DNA from: Corynebacterium kalidii
GTDB taxonomy: Bacteria > Actinomycetota > Actinomycetes > Mycobacteriales > Mycobacteriaceae
Assembly (NCBI RefSeq): GCF_022869005.1
Contig: NZ_JALIEA010000017.1
Location: 434,001-498,000 of the forward strand
Direction: 5' to 3'
Length of the DNA: 64,000 nt
This document shows, in pieces, positions 9,316-18,934 of this stretch (position 1 is its first letter; every line of letters starts with the position of its first letter). The notes beneath the pieces were generated by a model, which was given only the letters and a program-made list of their open reading frames with translations, had not been told where the DNA came from and made no database searches. A program made the translations under genes and the position numbers.

Positions 9316-10629
9316 ATGACTTCCACTCAGCACAACAGCCCGCACGGTCCCGGCATTCCCGGCCCCGGACGACCCGTCGTCCTCGACGGCGGGCCGGACG
9401 AACTCATCGCCGCGGTTCCGGGGCTCCTCGGTTTCACCCCGACCGCGAGTGTCGTCCTCATCGGCCTGAGCTACCACGGAGACGAGCTCGAGTCGATCGG
9501 ACCGGTTGTGCGAACCGACCTCGTCCCGGGGGCCGCCGCAGCCGGTGCCGACGCGCTGTGCGGGGCCGTCTACGACATGCCCGACGCGAGGGCTGCGGTC
9601 ATCGTGGTGGAGCCGCATCCCTGGCCTGTCCGCGGACGCACGGTAGAGGTGGTGAGGACGGTGCTGTGCGAACTCCGCGACAACGCCGTCGGCGTGTCCG
9701 GGGTCTACGTCACCGAGTCGATGCGCGACGGTGGCCTGTGGCGGGAGATCGTCCCGTCGGGGCAACGAGGCCGGTGGCAGATCCGACGCCAGGGCACGCT
9801 CGCCGACCCCCAGGTCAGCCCGATCCTGTCGGCAGGGCAGACGACGGTGCACGACACCGGGGGTACGTCCGAGGAGATGGACCGGGAGCTGGACCCGGTC
9901 GATGACGAGAAGGTGCGTGCGGTGCTCCCGGCGAGCTGGAGTACGGGGGCGGACACCGGCACCGGCCGGGACTCGCTGTCGCCGGCGGACATCTGCGCAC
10001 TGGTGGCGCAGATCAACCGTGACATCGCCGCGCAGGGCACCGACAAGGACGCGCCACTGCGCCGCGCACGGTGTGCGGTGCGTCGGGCGCTGACGGTCCA
10101 GGGCACCGCCGGCCAGGTGTTCGCCTTCTGCACCAGCGTCCGGCTCTTTCCCTCGTTGGTGGCCCTCGCCGCCGGCGGGGGAGCGACGGTGGTGATGGCA
10201 CTGCTCCTCGAGGTCGCGGCGTTGGGGAGGTGTTCGCTGCGTAGCCGGGCCCTCCTGTTGATCGCGGTGCTGGGGTGGTGCGGGAACCACGGTGCACTGG
10301 GGCACCGGGCGGCGCGACGGTGCCTGCAGGAGACGGCGGAGGACAGTGGGGTGGGACGTGTGCCGGGCATCGACGGTGACACCGGGCAACTCGGGGACGA
10401 CCTGCTGACGATGTCCCTGGCGGGGATCCTGTGGGACGGGGTGTCCGACGGTTCCGCCGCCCGAGCCGTGCAGAGCATCCTCGACCAAGGTCTCGCCCAG
10501 CTTGACGCGGTGACGGTCACCGCTCCGCCGGCCGGTGCTGCTGGTGCCACGGCGCTGGTGGAGACGGTCCTGGACCGCAGGGCGGCTACCGCCGTGCGAA
10601 ATGTGCTCGGTCGCCGAGCCGGGAAGTGA
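9316..10629 (+). CDS. DUF4192 domain protein
   Basis: 437 aa, restricted to actinobacteria as far as I know, function unknown. The N-terminus carries the typical [20 protein letters not shown] segment of DUF4192. A variable linker rich in Asp and Gly (about residues 190-230) separates it from an Ala- and Leu-rich helical half. No signal peptide or clear membrane helix is seen; a hydrophobic stretch near residue 290 ([18 protein letters not shown]) is probably buried. The start is ATG 9316 with GGAGG 8 bases upstream; the frame is open upstream but without a ribosome site. It is divergent from the PAC2 gene, and its end overlaps the end of galE by 44 bases. Confidence 0.8.
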   Translation: MTSTQHNSPHGPGIPGPGRPVVLDGGPDELIAAVPGLLGFTPTASVVLIGLSYHGDELESIGPVVRTDLVPGAAAAGADALCGAVYDMPDARAAVIVVEPHPWPVRGRTVEVVRTVLCELRDNAVGVSGVYVTESMRDGGLWREIVPSGQRGRWQIRRQGTLADPQVSPILSAGQTTVHDTGGTSEEMDRELDPVDDEKVRAVLPASWSTGADTGTGRDSLSPADICALVAQINRDIAAQGTDKDAPLRRARCAVRRALTVQGTAGQVFAFCTSVRLFPSLVALAAGGGATVVMALLLEVAALGRCSLRSRALLLIAVLGWCGNHGALGHRAARRCLQETAEDSGVGRVPGIDGDTGQLGDDLLTMSLAGILWDGVSDGSAARAVQSILDQGLAQLDAVTVTAPPAGAAGATALVETVLDRRAATAVRNVLGRRAGK

Positions 10630-11584
10630 ACGCCCACGCGTCGGAGACGATGGTGTGGAGGTCGCTGCGCGAGGGGGTCCAGCCGAGCTCCTCGATCGCG
10701 CGTGCCGAGGAGGCGATCAGGGTCGCCGGGTCACCTGCGCGGCGCGGTGCGACGAGCGCGGGGATCGGATGACCGGTGACCTCCCGGCAGGTGTCGATGA
10801 CCTGCTGGACGCTGTAGCCGTCCCCGGACCCGAGGTTGAAGACACGGTGCTCCCCGGCGGTGTTGGACTGGGCCGCCAGCAGGTGGGCGTCGGCGAGATC
10901 ACGGATGTGGATGTAGTCGCGGACACAGGTCCCGTCGGGTGTCGGCCAGTCGTCGCCGAAGACCATGATCTGGTCCCGGGCATCGAGCGCGACCTGTAGG
11001 ACCAGGGGGATCAGGTGGGTCTCCACCACACGGTTCTCCCCGGTGTCCCCGTACGCCCCGGCGACGTTGAAGTAACGCAGGCTCGTGGCGCCGAGCCCAA
11101 AGGCCCGGGCGTAGGAGGTGATGATCTGGTCGATCGAGAGCTTCGACGCACCGTACGGGTTGGTCGGGGCGGTCGGCATGTCCTCGGTGATCGGTACCGA
11201 GGCCGGCTCGCCGTAGCAGGCCGCCGTCGAGGAGAACACCAGGTTGTCGACACCGTGCCCGCGCATCAGGTCCAGCAGCCGCAGCGATGTGACCACATTG
11301 CCGTGCCAGTAGATGTCGGGGGCCTCGACGGACTCACCGACCAGTGATTTCGCGGCGAAGTGGAAGACAGCCGAGCAACCGTCCGCCAGGGCCTCCGGCG
11401 CCCGGTCGAGGACGTCACCCTCCAGGAACGCCGCCCCGGCCGGGACGGCCTCCCGGTTGCCGGTGGACAGGTCGTCGATCACCGTGACGCGGTACCCCTG
11501 TTCGACGAGTACGGCTGCGCAGACGCTGCCCACGTAGCCGGCACCGCCGGTGACCAGTACATGGCTTCCTTCGACAAGTCCCAT
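10586..11584 (-). CDS. galE: UDP-glucose 4-epimerase GalE
   Basis: 332 aa extended short-chain dehydrogenase. The NAD-binding GGAGYVG motif is at residues 13-19, the catalytic Ser/Thr stretch is [10 protein letters not shown], and the Tyr-x3-Lys pair is in NPYGASK. It interconverts UDP-glucose and UDP-galactose, supplying UDP-galactose for the galactan of the arabinogalactan wall. It begins 6 bases after the dtxR stop and is probably co-transcribed with it, as in other corynebacteria. It overlaps the convergent DUF4192 gene by 44 bases. Confidence 0.95.
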   Translation of the reverse strand: MGLVEGSHVLVTGGAGYVGSVCAAVLVEQGYRVTVIDDLSTGNREAVPAGAAFLEGDVLDRAPEALADGCSAVFHFAAKSLVGESVEAPDIYWHGNVVTSLRLLDLMRGHGVDNLVFSSTAACYGEPASVPITEDMPTAPTNPYGASKLSIDQIITSYARAFGLGATSLRYFNVAGAYGDTGENRVVETHLIPLVLQVALDARDQIMVFGDDWPTPDGTCVRDYIHIRDLADAHLLAAQSNTAGEHRVFNLGSGDGYSVQQVIDTCREVTGHPIPALVAPRRAGDPATLIASSARAIEELGWTPSRSDLHTIVSDAWAFTSRLGDRAHFARR

Positions 11585-11590
11585 CAGAAG

Positions 11591-12280
11591 CTAGTTCCCC
11601 TCGACCACGATGCGGATGGCGTGTCCGAGCTCCTCCGGGACCACCACGCTGTCGCCGGAGGGGGTCTGCAGGGTCAGCCCGTCCGGGGTGTCCTGGATCG
11701 TCACCGTGGTGCCGGGCCGGATGCCGTACTGCCCGAGCTTCCCGATCACCTTGTGCTCGACCTGGACGATCTCGTTGAAGCTGACGATCGTGGCCTTGCG
11801 CGGGGAGCTGAGGTCGAGGTCCGAGGCACGGTGCGAGTTGTCGGGGTTGCCGACCGACGCCTGACCGAGCTTCTCCAGACCCGGGACAGGGTTACCGAAC
11901 GGCGAGGTGTTGTGGTCCTCGAGGACAGCGAGCAGCCGCCGCTCGACCTCGTCGCCCATCACGTGCTCCCACCGGCACGCCTCGTCGTGGACAGACTCCC
12001 ACGGCAAGCCGATGACGTCGACGAGCAGACGCTCAGCGAGACGGTGCTTGCGCATCACCGCCGTCGCATGCGCCCGGCCCTCCTCGGTGAGCTTCAGGGA
12101 CCGGTCGTCCGCGATCCACAGCAGGTTGTCCCGCTCCATACGTGCCACGGTCTGGCTCACGGTTGGTCCGGACTGGTCGAGACGCTCGGCGATCCGGGCG
12201 CGGAGCGGAGGAATGCCCTCCTCCTCCAGTTCATAGATCGTCCGGAGGTACATCTCAGTGGTATCGACGAGGTCCTTCAC
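11591..12280 (-). CDS. dtxR: Iron-dependent transcriptional repressor DtxR
   Basis: 229 aa. The N-terminal helix-turn-helix (residues 27-50) precedes the metal and dimerisation domain, and the SH3-like domain follows (about 150-229). All classical metal ligands are at the C. diphtheriae positions: Met10, Cys102, Glu105 and His106 for the primary site, His79, Glu83 and His98 for the ancillary site. With Fe(II) it represses siderophore, heme-uptake and related genes. The start is GTG 12280. Its position between sigB and galE is the conserved corynebacterial arrangement. Confidence 0.97.
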   Translation of the reverse strand: MKDLVDTTEMYLRTIYELEEEGIPPLRARIAERLDQSGPTVSQTVARMERDNLLWIADDRSLKLTEEGRAHATAVMRKHRLAERLLVDVIGLPWESVHDEACRWEHVMGDEVERRLLAVLEDHNTSPFGNPVPGLEKLGQASVGNPDNSHRASDLDLSSPRKATIVSFNEIVQVEHKVIGKLGQYGIRPGTTVTIQDTPDGLTLQTPSGDSVVVPEELGHAIRIVVEGN

Positions 12281-12354
12281 TCGACCATGGCCTTTCTACG
12301 ACGTATGCGACCAGCGAAATACCGACGGTCACATTCACGGGTTTTATTCACACA

Positions 12355-12373
12355 TTAGTGACCTACAACCTAC
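12355..12373 (-). promoter_or_regulatory. Weak candidate DtxR box upstream of dtxR
   Basis: On the minus strand GTAGGTTGTAGGTCACTAA matches the 19-bp DtxR consensus mainly in its outer arms (TAGGTT and CTAA, 10 of 19 positions). The centre does not match, so this is only a suggestion of autoregulation. Confidence 0.2.
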
Positions 12374-12449
12374 ACGGTTCCCGGCGGACATGGTTGAGCG
12401 GTCCGACTCGCCCAGGCAGCAGGACAGGTCGGGACCGCGCACCCCCGTG

Positions 12450-13604
<1,155 letters not shown>

Positions 13605-13648
13605 CTCGTTGACCTCCTGGGTTCGGTGGCGGAAGCTCTAGACTGTCC

Positions 13649-13674
13649 AACGGGTCGGGCCAGGAAATTGTTCC
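13649..13674 (-). promoter_or_regulatory. SigH-type promoter upstream of sigB
   Basis: On the minus strand GGAAC (13670-13674) and CGTT (13649-13652) are separated by 17 bases, i.e. GGAA-N18-CGTT, close to the corynebacterial SigH consensus. SigH control of sigB is established in C. glutamicum. The distance to the sigB ATG is about 45 bases. Confidence 0.6.
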
Positions 13675-13799
13675 GGGCCTAAGGTTCTGCCCCTGGTTCC
13701 GTGTCGCCCGTCACTCGAAGATGCAGGTGAGTGGCCCGGGAAAAGAAGTTCTCGTTCCCCTATTGTGGGGGGTCTTTCACCCGGCGGGGTGCCGGATTC

Positions 13800-14276
13800 T
13801 CACTCGGCGTCGACGACCACGGTATAAGGGCCCGCGTTGGTCGACCGCACGTCCATCATCGCGCCGAACACACCCGTCTCCACGCGGAGGCCGCGGCCGC
13901 GCAGATCCTCGACGATCCAGCCGAGCACCTCCTCGGCCACCGGTCCCGGTGCCGCGGCCGACCAGGACGGACGCCGTCCCTTCGCGGTGGCACCCATGAG
14001 GGTGAACTGGCTGACCAGGAGCACCTCGGCGCCGTTGTCCTGGGCCCCGGCGGTGCGGGCGCCGTCCCACGGTTCACCCCGGGCAGGCAGGATCCGCAGT
14101 TCGGCGATCTTCCTCGCCACCGTCCTCCAGGCGTCCGGCCCGTCGTGGCGCCCGACACCCACGAGGGCCAGCAGGGCGCCACGCCCGGAGCCGTCGCGGT
14201 CGGCGTCGACGGCCCCGACGACGACGCCGTCGACCGTGACGCTCGCCTCGTGCACGGTGCTGACCACGGCCCTCAT
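13800..14276 (-). CDS. dtd: D-aminoacyl-tRNA deacylase
   Basis: 158 aa. The family motifs are present: LLVSQFTL and the Gly-cisPro motif in TNAGPYT. The usual residue after the cis-proline is Val or Phe; here it is Tyr. It hydrolyses D-amino acids (for example D-Tyr) and mischarged Gly from tRNA. The ATG overlaps the end of the upstream methyltransferase gene by four bases, indicating coupled translation. No membrane segment is present. Confidence 0.93.
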   Translation of the reverse strand: MRAVVSTVHEASVTVDGVVVGAVDADRDGSGRGALLALVGVGRHDGPDAWRTVARKIAELRILPARGEPWDGARTAGAQDNGAEVLLVSQFTLMGATAKGRRPSWSAAAPGPVAEEVLGWIVEDLRGRGLRVETGVFGAMMDVRSTNAGPYTVVVDAE

Positions 14277-15910
14277 CGCCGGTCCTCCAGGATGTCGACG
14301 GGCAGCACCATGCCGTGCCGGACCAGGTCCACGACCAGCGGCACCAGGGCCTGGGTGAACTCCTCGTCGTCACGGTCGTTGACCGCGCAGTACAGGCCGG
14401 CGACGTCGCGGAGGTTGAGCCCCAGCGGCGACAGCCCGGCGATCACGGAGGACAGGGCGTCGTCGATGTCGTGGCTGAAGCCGGGGACGTCGGTCCGCGT
14501 GAGACGGATGACCTGCTGACGGAACCCCGGTTCCGTCAGGCCGGAGTCCTCGGGCTGCCCGGCGCGGGACACCTCGACGTACTCCCGTGCGAGTCCGGGG
14601 CGCAGCTGGTAGCGGGTGTCGAGGATGTCGTCGGCGTCCTGTCCGGCCAACCACTCGGCGCGGGTGAAGTACTCCGCAACCTCGTCGCCGAAGTGCCCGA
14701 GGTCCGGTGCGTCGAGTACCTCGAACGTGACCTCGGACGGGCCGTCGATCCGTTGCAGGTGGACGTACCCCATGCCGATTGTGGCGATGTCGTGGTCGTT
14801 GAGGTAGTCGAGCCAGTTCCGGACCCGGGCCTGCCCCGGCCCGGTACGCAGGTCGATCGAGGCGTCGGTGGTCCAGGTGCGGATGTAGACGGACGGGCTG
14901 ACCTCGTCGCGCTGGACGACCCAGGCGCGGATCCCCTCGGCGGGGATCCAGCCGGCGACGCGGCTGGCGGCCGACTCGGACAACGAGGTCGCCCACGCCC
15001 CGAGAAGGTGGGCCGTCCCGCCAGGGGAGAGGTGTTCCGCGGCACCCTGCACCACGGTCCGGGTGGCGTCGTCCAGGCCCAGACCGGAATCGCGGTAGAT
15101 CTGCCCGTCGACGGCGGGGCCGACCACGAACGGCGGATTCGAGATGATCCGGTCGAACTCTTCGCCGTCGACCGGGTCGAACCAGCTGCCGGCCCGCCAG
15201 TCGACTGTGCGGTCGGTGACCGAGCGGTGCGAGGCCCGTGCGAAATCCAGCGCACGGTCGTGGATGTCCGTGGCCACGGTGTGTTCGGCGTCGACGGTCA
15301 GCGCCAGCACCCCCGAGCCAGTGCCGAGATCCAGCAGCCGGCCGACCCGGGTGGACGGGACCTGGTTCAGCAGGGTCAGCGGAGCCTGGCCGACACCCGG
15401 CACGTGGTCGGGGCCGGGGGAGCGGTCCTCGAGGGAGGAGTCCGGGTCGGAGACGACGAGGGCTTCGCCGCCGTCCGGCCGGTGGACCGGGTGGGCCACC
15501 GGACGGACGTCGACCTGGGAACGGACGGAGCCCGCGGCGTCCGGCTCCTCCGGCCCGTCCGACTCCTCCGCGACGGCGGTGAGGGCACCTGCGGCGACCA
15601 GGTCGTCGACGAGCCCGGTGCCCAGGACCTCGCCGAGCTCGGCGCGTAGGACCGGCATCCGCAGGAAGAAGGCACGTGTCAGCAGGATCTCCCGGGCAGT
15701 GACGCCGGTGACGCCGGCGGCGCTGTCGCCCGGTCCCGAGTGCTGGTCCAGGTGCCAGGCTGCCCCGCCGGGGTTGCCGGCGAGCGCCTCGGCGTAGCCG
15801 GCACGGCCGAGACTGCGCAGCAGCAACGGGGTGCCGTAGTCCATGGCGGCCAGGGCCCGGACGAGGTCGCCCATACTCGGGGAATGGGGGTCAGCGGTCG
15901 GTGTCGTCAT
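14273..15910 (-). CDS. Class I SAM-dependent methyltransferase with N- and C-terminal extensions
   Basis: 545 aa. The methyltransferase core has motif [14 protein letters not shown] at about residues 192-204 and the HemK/RsmC-type catalytic motif SNPPF near 256-260, typical of N6-adenine or glutamine N5 methylation. An N-terminal helical domain of about 180 residues and a C-terminal domain (about 420-545, winged-helix-like) match the actinobacterial architecture I remember as DUF7059/DUF7782. The substrate is unknown. Its start overlaps the end of the DUF3099 gene by 20 bases and its end overlaps dtd by 4, so the three genes form one unit. Confidence 0.85.
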   Translation of the reverse strand: MTTPTADPHSPSMGDLVRALAAMDYGTPLLLRSLGRAGYAEALAGNPGGAAWHLDQHSGPGDSAAGVTGVTAREILLTRAFFLRMPVLRAELGEVLGTGLVDDLVAAGALTAVAEESDGPEEPDAAGSVRSQVDVRPVAHPVHRPDGGEALVVSDPDSSLEDRSPGPDHVPGVGQAPLTLLNQVPSTRVGRLLDLGTGSGVLALTVDAEHTVATDIHDRALDFARASHRSVTDRTVDWRAGSWFDPVDGEEFDRIISNPPFVVGPAVDGQIYRDSGLGLDDATRTVVQGAAEHLSPGGTAHLLGAWATSLSESAASRVAGWIPAEGIRAWVVQRDEVSPSVYIRTWTTDASIDLRTGPGQARVRNWLDYLNDHDIATIGMGYVHLQRIDGPSEVTFEVLDAPDLGHFGDEVAEYFTRAEWLAGQDADDILDTRYQLRPGLAREYVEVSRAGQPEDSGLTEPGFRQQVIRLTRTDVPGFSHDIDDALSSVIAGLSPLGLNLRDVAGLYCAVNDRDDEEFTQALVPLVVDLVRHGMVLPVDILEDRR

Positions 15911-16367
15911 GTCCGTGATGTCCTTGGGGTCCGTCGGTGTCGGTGTCGGTCGGGTCGTCTGTGTCGGCGTCGATCACGGTGTACCCGGTGCCTTGGTCCG
16001 GGGCCGTCAGTTCGCCGCTGACGGACGTACCCAGCTGTGGCTCGGTGATGCTGTCCCGGTACTGGCGGGCCAGTGCGGGTTTGTAGACCTTCGGCTGGCC
16101 CTTCTCCCGGTCGTCGGTCTTCTCGTTCGCCAGCAGTACCGCGGCCCAGGGCAGTGGCAGTGAGACGACGGCGAACACGGCGGCGAGGACGGGGCTGTGC
16201 AGCCACGCGTAGGCGGCGACGGCGGCGCCCAGGAGGGGGATGCGCGCCAGTTGCAGCGCCGCATAAAGTCGGCGACGGTGCCGCCAGTCGTCCAGTGGGG
16301 ACCGTCGGGCATCGGTGATGACCGAGATGTCGCTGCCTCGGCGACGACGGGACTGGTGCTGGGACAT
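15891..16367 (-). CDS. DUF3099 family membrane protein
   Basis: 158 aa. The start MSQHQSRRRRGSDISVITDA gives a basic cytoplasmic N-terminus. Two membrane helices follow (about residues 39-58 and 60-79), the first after the family's short RRLYAALQLARIPL stretch. The C-terminus is hydrophilic and ends in Asp/Thr and His-rich repeats ([18 protein letters not shown]). The function is unknown. I prefer ATG 16367 over upstream starts because a -10 hexamer TACGGT lies 7 bases before it. First gene of the DUF3099-methyltransferase-dtd unit. Confidence 0.8.
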   Translation of the reverse strand: MSQHQSRRRRGSDISVITDARRSPLDDWRHRRRLYAALQLARIPLLGAAVAAYAWLHSPVLAAVFAVVSLPLPWAAVLLANEKTDDREKGQPKVYKPALARQYRDSITEPQLGTSVSGELTAPDQGTGYTVIDADTDDPTDTDTDGPQGHHGHDDTDR

Positions 16368-16374
16368 GGCCACA

Positions 16375-16380
16375 ACCGTA
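16375..16380 (-). promoter_or_regulatory. -10 element of the DUF3099 gene, leaderless geometry
   Basis: TACGGT on the minus strand, 7 bases before the ATG at 16367, with no ribosome-binding site. Confidence 0.45.
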
Positions 16381-16467
16381 GTCCCGCGCCTGTCGACGAC
16401 AACCTCCGGTACCGTCACAGGAAGTATCCGTCGACCGGCGCGGGTGGAAAACACGGCCGTGGGAGGG

Positions 16468-16473
16468 CATCAT
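16468..16473 (+). promoter_or_regulatory. Possible -10 element of the DUF3039 gene
   Basis: CATCAT ends 6 bases before the GTG at 16480. It is a poor hexamer, but the geometry matches the other leaderless starts; GGGAGG at 16461 is 13 bases from the GTG and badly placed as a ribosome site. Confidence 0.3.
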
Positions 16474-16479
16474 GGGGGC

Positions 16480-16722
16480 GTGACTACTCCTGGAACGACA
16501 ACGATTGAGCGGCCCGACGTCCGGACCGAAGACCAGACCTCGGACGACACCCCGAAGTTCTTCCACTACGTCAAGAAGGACAAGATCGTCGACTCCGCGA
16601 TCAACGGCAGGATGGTCGTCGCCCTCTGCGGCGAGACCTTCCCCGTGACGAAGCAGGCGAAGCCGGGCTCCCCGGTCTGCCCCGACTGCGAGAGCATCTA
16701 CCAGGGGCTCCGGAAGAAGTGA
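16480..16722 (+). CDS. DUF3039 family protein, probable zinc ribbon
   Basis: 80 aa small cytoplasmic protein, unknown function, conserved across actinobacteria (compare M. tuberculosis Rv2708c). It begins TTPGTTTIERPDVR and contains a conserved FHYVKKDKIVDSAINGRMVV stretch and cysteines in VALCGETF and CPDC that could bind one metal ion. GTG 16480 is chosen because the family start (MTTP...TIERPD) fits it. The stop overlaps the GTG of the next helicase gene by four bases, so the two are coupled. Confidence 0.8.
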   Translation: MTTPGTTTIERPDVRTEDQTSDDTPKFFHYVKKDKIVDSAINGRMVVALCGETFPVTKQAKPGSPVCPDCESIYQGLRKK

Positions 16723-18428
16723 GTCAGGCCACCGCATACGGCACGCTCCGTGCCTGGCAGCAGGCCGCACTCCGACGTTATATCGACACCGCCCCGCAGG
16801 ACTACCTCGCGGTGGCGACCCCCGGCGCAGGTAAGACGACCTTCGCCCTGACGGTTGCCCGGATGCTGCTCGACAGCAGGGTCGTGCAACGTCTGGTCAT
16901 CGTGGTGCCGACCGAGCACCTGAAGATCCAGTGGGCCCAGGCCGCCGCACGCCAGGGCATCTCCATCGACGCCGAGTTCACGAACTCCTCGGCGGTGAAC
17001 AACGCCCACGACGGTGTGGCGGTGACCTACGCCCAGGTCGGGATGAAGCCGACGAAGCACTACCAGGTCGCCACGGCGCGCAAGACCCTGGTGATCCTCG
17101 ACGAGATCCACCACGCGGGCGACGCGAAAAGCTGGGGCGACGGCGTCCGATTCGCCTATGAGCAGGCCGAACGACGACTGGCGCTGACCGGTACACCGTT
17201 CCGGTCGGACGACTCGGAGATCCCCTTCGTCACCTACAAGGAGATCGACGGGTCGCTGGTCTCCCAGTCCGACTACACCTACGGCTACTCGGACGCGCTC
17301 GCCGACGGTGTCGTGCGCCCGGTGGTCTTCCTTGCGTACTCGGGTCAGGCACGGTGGCGCGACAGCGCCGGCGAGGAATACGAGGCACGGCTGGGTACCC
17401 CGCTGAATGCCGAGCAGACCGCGCGCGCCTGGAAGACGGCCCTGGACCCGAAGGGCGAGTGGATCCCGGCGGTGCTCAGCGCCGCCCACACCCGCCTGAT
17501 GCAGCTGCGGGAGTCCATCCCGGACGCCGGCGGTCTGGTCATCGCCACCGACACCACCACCGCACGTGCCTATGCCGCGATCCTGGAGAAGCTCACCGGC
17601 ACGAAGGTGACCGTGGTCCTGTCCGACGAGGCCGGCTCCAGTGACCGCATCAAGGAGTTCTCCGACTCCACCGACCAGTGGATGGTCGCGGTGCGCATGG
17701 TGTCCGAGGGCGTCGACGTGCCGCGGCTCGCCGTCGGCGTCTACGCGACGTCGGCGTCGACCCCGCTGTTCTTCGCGCAGGCCATCGGCCGGTTCGTCCG
17801 GTCCCGCCGCCCGGGCGAGTCCGCCAGCGTGTTCCTGCCCAGTGTCCCGGTGCTCCTCGACCTGGCGTCGAACATGGAGCGGCAGCGCAACCACGTCCTC
17901 GGTAAGCCGGACCGGCCCAACGAAGGGTGGGACGACGAACTGCTCGCCCAGGCGAACAAGGAGGAGAACGAACCCGACGAACTCGGCGGTTACGAGACCC
18001 TCGGTGCGGAAGCGGAGCTGGAGAGCCTCATCTTCGACGGGTCGACCTACGGCACCGCGACGATGACGGGGTCGGCGGAGGAACAGGAGTACCTCGGTCT
18101 GCCTGGGCTCCTGGACGCCGAGCAGATGAAGACGCTACTCCGTGCCCGGCAGTCCAGCCAGCTCGACAACCGCGACCGGGCCGCGAAACAGGCTGAGGCG
18201 GTCAAGGCCGCCGAGCCGATGGAGGAGCAGACCCGGAAGGTCGCCAGCGAGGAGCTCCCGGCCCTGCGGAAGAAGCTCAATGCCCTGGTCGGTGCGAAGT
18301 CACAGCGCACCGGGCGTCCCCACGGTGCGATCCACAACGAGGTCCGCCGGAACTGCGGTGGCCCCCCGACCGCGCTGTGCACCGCCGAGCAGCTGCGCGA
18401 CCGTATCGCCTACCTCCGGGACTGGTGA
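16719..18428 (+). CDS. DEAD/DEAH-box (XPB/UvrB-like) helicase
   Basis: 569 aa superfamily 2 helicase. Walker A TPGAGKTTFAL is near residues 35-45, the DExH box reads LDEIHHAGDAKSWG near 130, and motif III is LTGTPFRSDD. Motif VI is QAIGRFVRSRRPGE. The C-terminal 180 residues are charged and include a Lys/Glu-rich coiled segment, then a small module with RPHGAIHNEVRRNCGGPP that may bind nucleic acid. This type is near-universal in actinobacteria; the substrate is unknown. The GTG start overlaps the DUF3039 stop (GTGA). Confidence 0.88.
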   Translation: MSQATAYGTLRAWQQAALRRYIDTAPQDYLAVATPGAGKTTFALTVARMLLDSRVVQRLVIVVPTEHLKIQWAQAAARQGISIDAEFTNSSAVNNAHDGVAVTYAQVGMKPTKHYQVATARKTLVILDEIHHAGDAKSWGDGVRFAYEQAERRLALTGTPFRSDDSEIPFVTYKEIDGSLVSQSDYTYGYSDALADGVVRPVVFLAYSGQARWRDSAGEEYEARLGTPLNAEQTARAWKTALDPKGEWIPAVLSAAHTRLMQLRESIPDAGGLVIATDTTTARAYAAILEKLTGTKVTVVLSDEAGSSDRIKEFSDSTDQWMVAVRMVSEGVDVPRLAVGVYATSASTPLFFAQAIGRFVRSRRPGESASVFLPSVPVLLDLASNMERQRNHVLGKPDRPNEGWDDELLAQANKEENEPDELGGYETLGAEAELESLIFDGSTYGTATMTGSAEEQEYLGLPGLLDAEQMKTLLRARQSSQLDNRDRAAKQAEAVKAAEPMEEQTRKVASEELPALRKKLNALVGAKSQRTGRPHGAIHNEVRRNCGGPPTALCTAEQLRDRIAYLRDW

Positions 18429-18457
18429 TCGCCGACGGGGCGTCCGAACGCGTCGGT

Positions 18458-18463
18458 TACACT
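18458..18463 (+). promoter_or_regulatory. -10 element, leaderless geometry
   Basis: TACACT ends 6 bases before the ATG at 18470, with no ribosome-binding site between. Confidence 0.5.
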
Positions 18464-18469
18464 GGCCCC

Positions 18470-18832
18470 ATGGCGAAGAACACCTCCACGCGTCCAGTTG
18501 ACCCCGGTGCCCCGGTGAGGCGGTCCCAGGGCAGACTTGGACTGGTCGCGCTGGTCCTGGCCGTGCTGGCCCTGCCTGCGGCCCTGTTTCCCTGGGTGGG
18601 GCTGGTCATCGGCGTCGTCGTCCTGCTGGTGGCGCTGGTCTCCCTGATCGTGGCGCTCCGTTCGGCGGTGCTGAGCAGGTCATACCCGATGATCGCCGTG
18701 GCCCTCGCGATCGTCGCGGTCGCTCTGGCAGGGGTGGTCACCAACAGTACCGCCCAGGTGCTGGAGGACTGCCGGTCGACGTCGGGCGATGACATCCGCC
18801 AGTGCCTGGAGGACCACCGCGACGGCGAGTGA
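18470..18832 (+). CDS. Small membrane protein, DUF4190-like
   Basis: 120 aa. About 20 polar N-terminal residues (KNTSTRPVDPGAPVRRSQGR) precede two or three hydrophobic helices between residues 21 and 87. A short soluble C-terminus carries two cysteines (EDCRSTSGDDIRQCLEDH), which would lie outside the membrane if three helices are present and could form a disulfide. The function is unknown. The start is fixed by the -10 hexamer 6 bases upstream. It is followed by a strong hairpin and the convergent sigA. Confidence 0.7.
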   Translation: MAKNTSTRPVDPGAPVRRSQGRLGLVALVLAVLALPAALFPWVGLVIGVVVLLVALVSLIVALRSAVLSRSYPMIAVALAIVAVALAGVVTNSTAQVLEDCRSTSGDDIRQCLEDHRDGE

Positions 18833-18851
18833 GTACACCCTCGGGTACGCC

Positions 18852-18909
18852 ATGACCCCCGGGTCGTGCCGGTTCTCCGGTGAGGGAACCGACACGACCC
18901 GGGGGTCAT
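18852..18909. terminator. Long hairpin between convergent genes
   Basis: A perfect 17-bp stem (18852-18868 with 18893-18909, arms beginning ATGACCCCCGGG) is extended by a further 6-bp stem CGGTTC/GAACCG after one mismatch. No T-run follows on either strand. It lies between the small membrane gene and sigA and probably terminates both. Confidence 0.7.
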
Positions 18910-18934
18910 CGCATGGGGCCGACCCGGTGGGCGA

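Noticed and set aside
18852..18909. Possible 6C-type or other structured RNA
   Set aside because: There is one extended hairpin rather than two C-loop hairpins, and no promoter placing it in its own transcript.
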